Shown one piece after another: positions 34,662 through 42,737 of a stretch of DNA of 58,963 bases; position 1 is the first letter of the stretch, and each line of letters begins with the position of its first letter. The stretch is taken from positions 1-58,963 of the forward strand of contig VSOK01000010.1 of NCBI GenBank assembly GCA_009774765.1. The letters are read 5' to 3'. The notes under the pieces are model-generated. The model saw only the letters and a program-made list of their open reading frames with translations. It had not been told where the DNA came from and did no database searches. A program made the position numbers and the translations under genes. Source of the DNA: Bacteroidales bacterium (lineage in GTDB: Bacteria; Bacteroidota; Bacteroidia; Bacteroidales; UBA932).

Positions 34662-36206
34662 TTATATCGTGAGCTCCTTTTTGTCAAGGAAACGGTAGCC
34701 TGCAGCCTCTGAAATATGCCCGAGCTCTATGTCTTCCGCACCTTCAAGGTCGGCAACCGTACGGGCAAGACGTATGATGCGGCTATAGGCGCGTGCGGAC
34801 AGCCCGAGTCTGCCTATCAGTTTTTCCAGAAATGTTTTGCAGGGTGCTGAAAGCCTGCAGTATCTGTCCGCCATCTTGTTTGTCATGGCGGCATTTGTGA
34901 ATATCCCTTCCCGGATGAACCTTTCCTTCTGTATGTTCCGGGCAGCTGTTACTCTTCGGGCTATATCCGCGCTTGATTCGGCTTTTATGTTTTTTACTAT
35001 ATCTGCGGCAGGCACCGGCTTTATCCATAGATGAATGTCTATCCTGTCCATAATTGGGCCTGAAAGCTTTGTCATATATGCGGCCCGCCTTGACGGCTTG
35101 CAGGTGCATCTGTCGCCTTCTCCGTAATAGCCGCAGGGACAGGGGTTTGTGGCTGCGACAAGCATAAACGAAGAGGGATATTCTATTTTTGTCCGCAGTC
35201 GTGATATTGTTATTTTCCTGTCTTCCATAGGCGCGCGCAAAGCCTCGATTACCCTTTTGGGCGCTTCGCAGAATTCATCAAGAAACAGGACTCCATTGTG
35301 CGCAAGGGATATTTCTCCCGGAAGTATATTGTCCGAACCTCCCCCGAGAAGCGCGGCTGCCGATGCGCTGTAATGAGGTGCCCTGAAGGGTCTGCGTCTG
35401 TTGAGCCCGTGCCTTTGCCATCCCTTTCCTGCGACAGAATAGATTTTGCTTGTCTGAAGAGCCTCTTCCAGTTCCATAGGAGGCAGAATGTCCGCCATAG
35501 CCTTGGCCAGAGAACTCTTCCCTGCGCCTGGAGGTCCTATCATTATCACGTTGTGTCCTCCGGCTGCTGCTATTTCCAGGCCGCGCTTGGCTCCTTCCTG
35601 TCCGATGATGTCCGAAAAATCCATCATATTTCCGGTTTCTGTGCGTGGATATGCCTTTGTGGATCCGGTATCGCGTACCAGGAGACTTCTGCTGTCCTTT
35701 TCTCCTGACAGAATGCTGATGGCTTCGGAAAGGTTGCGTACTCCATATATTTCCGTACTGCTGTATTCTGTGGCTCCGTCTGCCGATTCCAAAGGAAGGA
35801 TACATCCGGCAAACCCTTTCTTGGATGCAAGTTCCGCAATCGGCAATGCCCCCGGAATATCACGTATTGAGCCGTCCAGTCCAAGCTCTCCCATTATGAT
35901 ATATCTGCCTATAAGCGGCATCTCCTTCTGCCCGGATGCCGCTATTATGCCAAGTGCTATCGGCACATCGTAGCCGCTGCCTTTTTTGTGCATGTCTGCA
36001 GGAGCAAGATTGATTACTATTTTTCGTCCGGGAATTTTGAATCCCATCGACTGCAGGGCCGTTATTGTCCTCAACAGGCTTTCCTTGACCGCCGCGTCGG
36101 CGAGTCCTACAAGATGGATTCCAAGCCCTGCCGTTATATCCACCTCCACTGTGACCGGAACCGCTTCGATTCCGACACATTTCGCTCCGTAAATGTTGGT
36201 CAGCAT
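34662..36206 (-). CDS. comM: ComM/YifB-family AAA+ ATPase (Mg-chelatase-like)
   Basis: A 514-residue protein: N-terminal Lon-like fold (1-165; GIHLVGLADAAVKESLLR), central AAA+ domain with Walker A MIGPPGAGKSSLAKAMADILPP and Walker B GVLFLDEFCEAPK, the Cys-rich segment NPCPCGYYGEGDRCTCKP, and a C-terminal helical domain. ComM is a branch-migration helicase that widens recombination tracts in natural transformation. Whether this organism is competent is not shown. Start 36206 (MLTNIYGAKCVGIEA) fits the family; the frame is open 13 codons upstream. Convergent with ispE. Confidence 0.93.
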   Translation of the reverse strand: MLTNIYGAKCVGIEAVPVTVEVDITAGLGIHLVGLADAAVKESLLRTITALQSMGFKIPGRKIVINLAPADMHKKGSGYDVPIALGIIAASGQKEMPLIGRYIIMGELGLDGSIRDIPGALPIAELASKKGFAGCILPLESADGATEYSSTEIYGVRNLSEAISILSGEKDSRSLLVRDTGSTKAYPRTETGNMMDFSDIIGQEGAKRGLEIAAAGGHNVIMIGPPGAGKSSLAKAMADILPPMELEEALQTSKIYSVAGKGWQRHGLNRRRPFRAPHYSASAAALLGGGSDNILPGEISLAHNGVLFLDEFCEAPKRVIEALRAPMEDRKITISRLRTKIEYPSSFMLVAATNPCPCGYYGEGDRCTCKPSRRAAYMTKLSGPIMDRIDIHLWIKPVPAADIVKNIKAESSADIARRVTAARNIQKERFIREGIFTNAAMTNKMADRYCRLSAPCKTFLEKLIGRLGLSARAYSRIIRLARTVADLEGAEDIELGHISEAAGYRFLDKKELTI

Positions 36207-36309
36207 ATATGAAAAAATTATTTGTACGTCAAATGTGCTGTACAAAAACGTAAAAAATCATAAAAAACAGAAAAATGTGGTGAAATGGTCACAGGTGTTG
36301 AAAAATACG

Positions 36310-36317
36310 TAACTTTG
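36310..36317 (+). promoter_or_regulatory. -7 box of mlaE-mlaF
   Basis: TAACTTTG fits TAnnTTTG, 18 bases before ATG 36336. It lies downstream of an in-frame ATG at 36285, which argues against that start. Confidence 0.45.
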
Positions 36318-36335
36318 CCGACCAAACTTTATGGT

Positions 36336-37082
36336 ATGGTCAGAAATTTCGTTGAATCTATAGGAAGATATTTTCTTTTTCTGAAACAGGTCTTCAGAAA
36401 ACCTGAGAAATGGAAAATTTTTCTGAAGCAGTTTGTGCTTGAGACGGACAAGCTTATCCTGTCCTCTATAATTATAGTCGGAGTGATTTCAATATTTATC
36501 GGAGGCGTGCTTGTGATACAGACTGCCTCGAACCTTGAAAACCCTCTCATAGACAGGATGTATGTCGGCTATATGGTCAGGGAAAGCCTTGTGCTGGAAT
36601 TCTGTTCCACTATGATAGCACTGATTCTTGCCGGCAAGATGGGGTCCAACATCTCCTCAGAGATAGGAAGTATGAGGATTACCGAGCAGATAGACGCTAT
36701 GGATATGATGGGGGTGAATTCCGCCGGATTCCTTGTCCTGCCTAAAGTCGTAGCAGCTACGGTCCTGAGCCCGTTTCTTATGCTTCTGAGCTTTGTGCTC
36801 GGCATATTGGGAGGTTATATTGTAGTTTCCGCGACCGGAATCATAGCTACGGCCCAATATGTTACGGGTCTCAAATTCTGCTATAATGGATTTTACGTGT
36901 TCTACAGCTGTTTCAAGATGTCCCTGTTCTGCTTCTTGATATCTTCAATCTCCGCATTCAACGGATACTATGCAAAGGGAGGCTCTTTGGGTGTAGGACG
37001 TTCAAGCACGAAGTCGATAATCAGCACAAGCATTCTCATTCTTATGTTTGACCTTATTGTCACCCAGCTTATGCTTTATTAG
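36336..37082 (+). CDS. mlaE: MlaE-family phospholipid ABC transporter permease
   Basis: A 248-residue inner-membrane permease of the MCE/Mla type with five or six membrane segments. The family sequence GMVRESLVLEFCSTMIALILAGKMGSNISSEIGSMRITEQIDAMDMMGV-like region is clear, with the EQIDAM motif contacting the ATPase. Such transporters move phospholipids between the membranes. An ATG at 36285 would add 17 residues, but it precedes the likely promoter. mlaF follows after 34 bases. The MCE protein MlaD, usually third, is not present; the next gene is on the other strand. Confidence 0.9.
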   Translation: MVRNFVESIGRYFLFLKQVFRKPEKWKIFLKQFVLETDKLILSSIIIVGVISIFIGGVLVIQTASNLENPLIDRMYVGYMVRESLVLEFCSTMIALILAGKMGSNISSEIGSMRITEQIDAMDMMGVNSAGFLVLPKVVAATVLSPFLMLLSFVLGILGGYIVVSATGIIATAQYVTGLKFCYNGFYVFYSCFKMSLFCFLISSISAFNGYYAKGGSLGVGRSSTKSIISTSILILMFDLIVTQLMLY

Positions 37083-37116
37083 GATCCGGCTTCAACATTT
37101 TGTAAAAAAGGGAATT

Positions 37117-37872
37117 ATGATAAAAGTAGAGAATCTGTACAAGAGTTTTGACGGTATTCCGGTACTTAAGGACATTTCTGTCACATACGAAGCAGGGAAG
37201 TGCAATATGATCATCGGCAAGAGCGGCTCCGGCAAGACAGTCCTTCTTAAGAACCTGATCGGTCTGCTTGAGCCTGACAGCGGAGAGATCTGGTACGGCG
37301 ACCGCAGGCTTTCCCTTATGGACTATAGCGAGAAAAAACAGCTCCGCCAGCAGATAGGAATCCTTTTCCAGGGCAGCGCGCTGTTTGATTTTGCCACAGT
37401 CCTTGAGAATGTAATGTTTCCGATGGATTTCTTTACGGACTGGAGCAAGGCCCAGAAGATAGAGCGTGCGCGCTTCTGTCTCAACAGGGTAAATGTCATA
37501 AATTCCGACGGCAAATATCCAAATGAGCTGAGCGGTGGTATGCAGAAAAGGGTAGGCATTGCACGCGCTATCGCATTGAACCCTTCGTATCTGTTCTGTG
37601 ATGAACCAAATTCAGGACTTGATCCGTACACTTCTATTCTTATAGACCAGCTGATTTCGGATCTGACAAAGGAGTACAATATGACGACAGTAATGAATAC
37701 CCACGATATGAACTCCATTCTTGAAATAGGGGACAGGATAGGATTCATCAGTGAAGGGACATTGCTTTGGGAGGGAGACAAGAATTCAATCCTCGGGACA
37801 GACTGCCGGGAGCTGAAGGATTTTGTCTGTGCAAACACCCTTGCCCGCAATATCATAGAGGGAAAGCATTAA
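37117..37872 (+). CDS. mlaF: MlaF-family ABC transporter ATPase
   Basis: A 251-residue ATPase. Walker A GKSGSGKT at 34-41, Q-loop ILFQGSALFD (the SALFD form is typical of MlaF), signature ELSGGMQKRVGIARA, Walker B YLFCDEPNSGLDP and the switch His in MNTHDM. It powers the MlaE permease encoded just upstream. The ATG at 37117 follows GGAATT and matches the family start; the open frame upstream overlaps mlaE. It ends six bases before the convergent beta-barrel gene. Confidence 0.92.
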   Translation: MIKVENLYKSFDGIPVLKDISVTYEAGKCNMIIGKSGSGKTVLLKNLIGLLEPDSGEIWYGDRRLSLMDYSEKKQLRQQIGILFQGSALFDFATVLENVMFPMDFFTDWSKAQKIERARFCLNRVNVINSDGKYPNELSGGMQKRVGIARAIALNPSYLFCDEPNSGLDPYTSILIDQLISDLTKEYNMTTVMNTHDMNSILEIGDRIGFISEGTLLWEGDKNSILGTDCRELKDFVCANTLARNIIEGKH

Positions 37873-37877
37873 GTCTG

Positions 37878-39140
37878 TCAGAGCCTTACGCGGAAGCCTA
37901 TTTCAAAGCCGAAAGACAGCGGATTCCTTGTCCTGATGCTTTTCGGCTGGTTCTCATCCTTGAAATAATATCTTATGCTCGGATCAATGTATATTCCGAG
38001 TATGTCGGCGGCAATGAATTCAACTCCGATGCCGGCATTTGCTGAGAACTGGAATCCTTTTACTTTTTCCGTGTAGTCCTTATGCGGCTCAAGGAAGAAT
38101 CTGTTGTCGACGCATTTTTCCGCCGCGCCTCCTGCATACGCATAGAAATCGATTATGTCGTTCTGGATAAAACTGAAATAGACATTTACCGGGATTCCTA
38201 TATAGCTTTGGCTGTTGCGTATCTTGGAATATTGTTTTATGTCAGGACGGTTGTTCCCGTCCATCTGGGTGTAGGTTCCGGAGAATGTTCGTGTGAGCAA
38301 TGTGTAGCTGATGCCTGCTCCGAGTGCCCAATGCGGAGTGAATTTTACTTTTGCTCCGATACCGAAGGATACGGGGACTCCGTAGGTCGATTTCCCTGTT
38401 TCATTGAGCGGACTTGTCTGCTCTTTTTTCTGGGACATCATTATGGGATGTCTTGTGGTCCTGGCTCCGTTGTTTGATCCGTTGTTGCTCAATGCGTTTC
38501 CGAACAATGCTATTGATGTGCTTGTTCCGGCTCCTGCATTCTCCTCTTCATCTTCGAACCGGAACAGGTCTTCATACTGCTGCTCTGCGGACTTCCCACG
38601 TGGGGTTACGGATTCGGCGACATATTTTCCTGCAATTTCGGCACTCGTTTCCACTATGGTCTTTTCCTCAGCGTCTCCGGTGTCCGGTATCGCGGTTTCT
38701 TCCGTCGGAATTTCTTCAACGGCATCATCGGCAGGCTGTACTGTGATGCTGGCCGGTTCATTTGCGGCTTCCGTCTCCTTCGCTATGATGACATTCTCTG
38801 TATTGGACGCAGTCAGGCCGGTGTCGCTGCCCTGAAACAGGTCCGGCTTTTCAATATGCTTTTCCGACAGGGCTATGGCATTGTCGGAATACGGGTCAAT
38901 GATATTGTCCTGTGTGAAAGTTCCGGTGAGGAAAAGAATGAGAATGACTGCGGCAGCCGCTGCAGTAGCGATCCCGGCACTGCGCAGCCATAACAATACA
39001 GGCCTTCTCCTTTTGGCGGAATCCATACTGTCCAGTCTGTCCTGTATGGATTCCCAGATATGTCCGGGAACATCTTCCCGGGCATCATCAAAGAGAGACC
39101 TTATTTCAAGATCAAATTTATTATCGTTCAATTCAGACAT
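37878..39140 (-). CDS. ECF-linked transmembrane protein with C-terminal outer-membrane-type beta-barrel domain
   Basis: A 420-residue protein of mixed design. Residues 1-50 are soluble and acidic/basic (possible sigma-binding part), 51-73 form one membrane helix (RSAGIATAAAAAVILILFLTG preceded by KRRRP), 75-250 are a low-complexity Glu/Thr/Ala/Asn linker, and 252-420 read as a PF13568-like outer-membrane beta-barrel (VPVSFGIGAKVKFTPHWALGAG, ending FGFEIGFRVRL). It overlaps the sigma gene by 8 bases. It may act as an anti-sigma factor or be the sigma's envelope partner; no ZAS zinc motif or FecR domain is visible. The mix of inner-membrane helix and barrel in one chain is odd. Confidence 0.72.
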   Translation of the reverse strand: MSELNDNKFDLEIRSLFDDAREDVPGHIWESIQDRLDSMDSAKRRRPVLLWLRSAGIATAAAAAVILILFLTGTFTQDNIIDPYSDNAIALSEKHIEKPDLFQGSDTGLTASNTENVIIAKETEAANEPASITVQPADDAVEEIPTEETAIPDTGDAEEKTIVETSAEIAGKYVAESVTPRGKSAEQQYEDLFRFEDEEENAGAGTSTSIALFGNALSNNGSNNGARTTRHPIMMSQKKEQTSPLNETGKSTYGVPVSFGIGAKVKFTPHWALGAGISYTLLTRTFSGTYTQMDGNNRPDIKQYSKIRNSQSYIGIPVNVYFSFIQNDIIDFYAYAGGAAEKCVDNRFFLEPHKDYTEKVKGFQFSANAGIGVEFIAADILGIYIDPSIRYYFKDENQPKSIRTRNPLSFGFEIGFRVRL

Positions 39141-39675
39141 TCTTCAATTGTTTTATCTTGTCCTGCAATATGACCCTTGCCCTGCTCAGCTGCGTCCTTG
39201 AGGTCACTTCTGATATGCCGAGCATATCACCTATTTCCTTGTGTGAGTATCCCTCGATGACATTGAGGTTGAAAACGGTCCTGAATCCTGTCGGGAGGGA
39301 CGTTATCAGCTTCATAAGTTCCTTGTATCCGATGTCCTGGAGCTGGTCTGAAGACTCGGAGCTCAGGTGACGTGCGTATTCGATGTCATCGCTTTGTCTG
39401 ATGGCATCGTTTTTTCTCAGATACATAAGTGCAGTGGTGACAAAGATCTTTCTTGCCCAGCCGTCAAAGGAGCCGTTCCCCTTGTAGCTGCCGATCTTGG
39501 AGAACAAGGTGACAAAACCGTCCTGCAGAAGGTCCTCTGCAAGATTCCTGTCACAGACATATCTCAGACACAAAGGAAACATACGCGGAGCCAACTTGTC
39601 ATATATGGCGCGTTGGGCCTTTCTGTCTCCTTTCTTGCACAGGTCTATCAGTGTCTGTTCTGAAACTTCGTTCAC
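39133..39675 (-). CDS. ECF RNA polymerase sigma factor
   Basis: A 180-residue sigma-70-family ECF factor. Region 2 (about 20-90; AIYDKLAPRMFPLCLRYVCDRNLAEDLLQDGFVTLFSKI) and region 4 (about 125-175; LPTGFRTVFNLNVIEGYSHKEIGDMLGISEVTSRTQLSRAR, a helix-turn-helix) are both complete. The coding end overlaps the membrane-anchored barrel gene by 8 bases, so the two are translated together and probably form a regulatory pair. The target promoters are unknown; no typical repeat of its own promoter elsewhere in the window was noticed. Confidence 0.94.
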   Translation of the reverse strand: MNEVSEQTLIDLCKKGDRKAQRAIYDKLAPRMFPLCLRYVCDRNLAEDLLQDGFVTLFSKIGSYKGNGSFDGWARKIFVTTALMYLRKNDAIRQSDDIEYARHLSSESSDQLQDIGYKELMKLITSLPTGFRTVFNLNVIEGYSHKEIGDMLGISEVTSRTQLSRARVILQDKIKQLKNV

Positions 39676-39773
39676 TGCTTTGTTCTCCTCCTATGCGACA
39701 CATAAGATGCTTTTTCGGATTAAAATGTTGCATCGTGCCGTGAAAAATCTTCGTATAGATATAATCCAAACTA

Positions 39774-39806
39774 CAAAAATAAATATTTTGTACTATTTTT
39801 GCACAA
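39774..39806 (-). promoter_or_regulatory. Promoter of the ECF sigma operon
   Basis: On the minus strand TATTTTTG (39781-39774) with TTG (39806-39804), spacing 22. Leader about 90 bases. Overlaps the divergent TPR-gene promoter. Confidence 0.5.
39794..39801 (+). promoter_or_regulatory. -7 box of the TPR-envC operon
   Basis: TATTTTTG fits TAnnTTTG. A GGAGG at 39817-39821 lies 4 bases before ATG 39826, one of the few Shine-Dalgarno-like sites in the window. Confidence 0.45.
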
Positions 39807-39825
39807 GTTTCTCCTTGGAGGTTTT

Positions 39826-41544
39826 ATGAATATGAGAAGTATTATATTTATGTTGGCCGCAGCGTTGCTTTTTTTGCCGTTGCAGCCGTTGTGCGCGCAG
39901 TCATACAAGGCTCAGCGTGAAAAGGAGAATACTCTTCTTGAGGCCGTAGGCAGCTATACTGACGGTGATTATGCCAAGGCGAAGAAAATATTGAAAGGGC
40001 TGGTTTCCGCTCCGGATGCCGACCCTGCCGCATATTATTATCTCGGACTGACGGAATTTATGCTCGCGGACTATGATATGTCGGAGGAGGCTCTTAAGGA
40101 GGCGGCCAGGCGTGACACGACAAATTTCTGGTACCGTTACCGTCTTGCCGGCCTTTATTCGGTTACAGGAAGGCCGGAGCTGACCGAGTCAATCTATGAG
40201 GCCCTGCTTCGGGACTTTCCGAAAAAGAGCGACATATACTACAACCTTATAGAGCTTTATATGGCCCAGGGCAAGATGAATGAAGCTCTTGAGACTCTGG
40301 ACCAGATAGAGACCGTATTCGGCAAAAGCGATGCGATAGCTATGACAAGGTTTGACATCCTTCTCCGTCTTGAGCGTCAGCGTGAGGCGTATGAAAGCCT
40401 TGAGGCATACAACAAAGAGTATTCTTCTCCTCAGGTTCTTGCCGTATTGGGGGATTATCAGATGTCAATGTACAATGATTCCACCGCTCTCGCATTTTAT
40501 GACGAGGCTCTTGATATTGCTCCGGACTATGCTCCTGCTGTTCTCGGAAAGGCCGAGACATTCAGGATTACAAGGAAATATGACAGATATTTTGAGACTA
40601 TGGACCAGTTTGTACAGGACAAGAACATCTCTCCTGTCGGCAAATCCGACTATCTCAAAGCCATAGTCCAGAGGTCTGACCCCAATTTTCTCCAGACGTT
40701 CCGTCCCCAGCTCGATTCCATGATGGAAAAAGGCGTGGCAGCCCATCCTAAGGACAGCTCGATGATGACTGTTGCCGGGATATATTATTACGGTTCATCC
40801 CGTGGTGAAAAGGCGAAGGAATATTTCAGGGAAAATGCTGAAAACTGGCCGGAAAGCATTTCTGCCGCCGCTACCTATGCTGAGGTCCTGATGTATCTTC
40901 ACGAGTGGGAGACACTTTCCTCTTATGCTGTGTCTTCATACGACAGGTTCCCGTCAGAGCCGTCTTTTCTTGAACTTGCTGTCCTTGCGGACTACAATCT
41001 TAAGGATTATGACAGGGTCCTGGCTGTATGCGAGAGGATTCTGGCTGTTTCTCCAGGGGATACGGCGAGGGTCGTGAGCGCGTACACTACGATAGGTGAC
41101 ATATATCATCTTGAAGGTGACAACGCAAAGGCATATAAGGCTTATGACAAGGCATTGAAAATCAATCCTGATCATCTCCCTGTGCTCAACAACTACGCAT
41201 ATTATCTCAGTGTCGAGGGCAAGAAGCTGAAGAAGGCGTATGCGATGAGCCGCAAGACAATCGAGAAAGAGCCTGACAATCCGACTTATCTTGATACGTT
41301 CGGATGGATTCTGTATCTTCAGGGAAAGCCTTTGGAGGCAAAGCCGTTTTTCAAGCACGCGATGCTGTATGGCGGCAAGGACAGTGCTGTGATACTTGAC
41401 CATTATGCTGAAGTCCTTTATGCTCTCGAGGAGTATGACCTGGCTTTCGTATATTGGAACCAGGCTATGTCCAAGAATGAAGACAAGGTTGAGGGACTTG
41501 AGCAGAAGATCAAGGAACGTAAAGCAGCTATGAAGAAGAAATGA
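39826..41544 (+). CDS. Tetratricopeptide-repeat protein, secreted
   Basis: A 572-residue protein with a signal peptide (about 1-24, ending PLCAQ). The mature part is made of repeated helical pairs of about 34 residues with TPR spacing, for example AAYYYLGLTEFMLADYDMSEEALKEA, YYNLIELYMAQGKMNEALETL and IGDIYHLEGDNAKAYKAYDKALKINPDHLPVLNNYAYYL. It is a scaffold for protein contacts in the periplasm, with no enzyme motif. ATG 39826 follows GGAGG; ATG 39832 is also possible. Its stop overlaps the next start by 4 bases (ATGA), so the EnvC-like protein is translationally coupled and may be its partner in cell-wall work. Confidence 0.88.
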   Translation: MNMRSIIFMLAAALLFLPLQPLCAQSYKAQREKENTLLEAVGSYTDGDYAKAKKILKGLVSAPDADPAAYYYLGLTEFMLADYDMSEEALKEAARRDTTNFWYRYRLAGLYSVTGRPELTESIYEALLRDFPKKSDIYYNLIELYMAQGKMNEALETLDQIETVFGKSDAIAMTRFDILLRLERQREAYESLEAYNKEYSSPQVLAVLGDYQMSMYNDSTALAFYDEALDIAPDYAPAVLGKAETFRITRKYDRYFETMDQFVQDKNISPVGKSDYLKAIVQRSDPNFLQTFRPQLDSMMEKGVAAHPKDSSMMTVAGIYYYGSSRGEKAKEYFRENAENWPESISAAATYAEVLMYLHEWETLSSYAVSSYDRFPSEPSFLELAVLADYNLKDYDRVLAVCERILAVSPGDTARVVSAYTTIGDIYHLEGDNAKAYKAYDKALKINPDHLPVLNNYAYYLSVEGKKLKKAYAMSRKTIEKEPDNPTYLDTFGWILYLQGKPLEAKPFFKHAMLYGGKDSAVILDHYAEVLYALEEYDLAFVYWNQAMSKNEDKVEGLEQKIKERKAAMKKK

Positions 41545-42728
41545 GGCGTATTGTCATTGGAATAATTTTCGTTTTTGTGCTGCTCGCAGGCGGCGCAGTG
41601 TCTGCTGTTGCACAGAGCATCAATGACCACAAGAGCAGAAAGGCTCAGCTTGAAAAGGAGATCGCCCTGATCGACAGCCAGCTGAGGTCAAATGCGGCGG
41701 AAAGCAAGGACGCCTTGTTCCAGCTGTCTCTCGTACAGAAGAAAATATCCAACAGGAAGGAGCTTGTCGCTGAGAATGATGCCCAGATAAGGATGTATTC
41801 AGGCAGGATAACAGAAACCCAGAGACAGATAAACAGGCTTCAGGCACGTGTTGATACTCTTTCTGCATATTATGCCAGGCTGGTAAGGGCCGCATATAAA
41901 AACAGGGATGCCAAGATATGGTATATGTATATCCTTGCCAGCGATGACCTGGGACAGGCGTTCCGCAGGTACAGCTATTTCAAGAACCTGTCGTCCCAGA
42001 TGAAGGATCAGGCGGAGAAGATACGTGTCGCTCAGGCGGAACTCGAGTCGGAGAAGAAGCAGCTTCAGGAACTGAAGCGTGAAACGGAGAAGGTAAGGGC
42101 TGAGAGGCAGAAGGAACTTGATACCCTGGCAAAGGAGGAGAAGCAGTCCGCCGGCGTGATAAGCCAGCTTAAGCGTAACAGGAAGAAATATGAGACCCAG
42201 CTGGCTTCAAAAAAACGTCAGGTCGACGCTCTCAACAAGGAGATACAGCGTCTGGTCGAGGCGGCTATGAAGCCTACGGATACGTCGAAGAAACCTCAGC
42301 CGATAGACTATAAGCTTGCGGAGAGCTTTGCCGCCAATAAGGGAAAGCTGCCGTGGCCTGCCGAAGGTCCTGTTGTGGACAAGTTCGGCCAGCATTACCA
42401 TCCTGTGTTCACAAGGCTGAAGCTCCCGTTCAACAACGGTATCAATATAGCCCTTGCGAAGAATACTGAGGTCAAGGCCATATTTGACGGAGTGGTAAAG
42501 CAGATTGTGGTTATGCCGGGATACAACCAGTGCGTACTGGTGCAGCACGGAAATTATTTCTCTTTCTATTGCAAACTAAAATCTACCGGAGTCAAGGCCG
42601 GTGACAAGATAAAGACAGGGCAAAAAATAGGAATTGTAGATACGATCAATGGTGATACGCAGCTGCATCTTCAGATCTGGAAAGGACAGTCTCCTCAGAA
42701 TCCTGAACTGTGGCTGAGAAAAAGATGA
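41541..42728 (+). CDS. EnvC-like murein hydrolase activator with degenerate LytM domain
   Basis: A 395-residue protein: signal peptide (1-25), long coiled coil (about 28-250, Lys/Glu/Gln-rich), and a C-terminal LytM/M23 fold (about 272-390). The zinc and catalytic positions are lost: the HxGxD position reads Asn298-x-Gly-x-Asn302, and the HxH near the end reads Gln-Leu-His (DTQLHLQIW). As in E. coli EnvC this points to a non-enzymatic activator of amidases at the division septum. Coupled to the TPR gene by a 4-base overlap; the SDR gene follows after 9 bases. Confidence 0.9.
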   Translation: MRRIVIGIIFVFVLLAGGAVSAVAQSINDHKSRKAQLEKEIALIDSQLRSNAAESKDALFQLSLVQKKISNRKELVAENDAQIRMYSGRITETQRQINRLQARVDTLSAYYARLVRAAYKNRDAKIWYMYILASDDLGQAFRRYSYFKNLSSQMKDQAEKIRVAQAELESEKKQLQELKRETEKVRAERQKELDTLAKEEKQSAGVISQLKRNRKKYETQLASKKRQVDALNKEIQRLVEAAMKPTDTSKKPQPIDYKLAESFAANKGKLPWPAEGPVVDKFGQHYHPVFTRLKLPFNNGINIALAKNTEVKAIFDGVVKQIVVMPGYNQCVLVQHGNYFSFYCKLKSTGVKAGDKIKTGQKIGIVDTINGDTQLHLQIWKGQSPQNPELWLRKR

Positions 42729-42737
42729 TTATAAGTT

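Noticed and set aside
36285..36335. Upstream ATG start for mlaE
   Set aside because: It precedes the likely -7 box at 36310-36317, so it would not be in the transcript.
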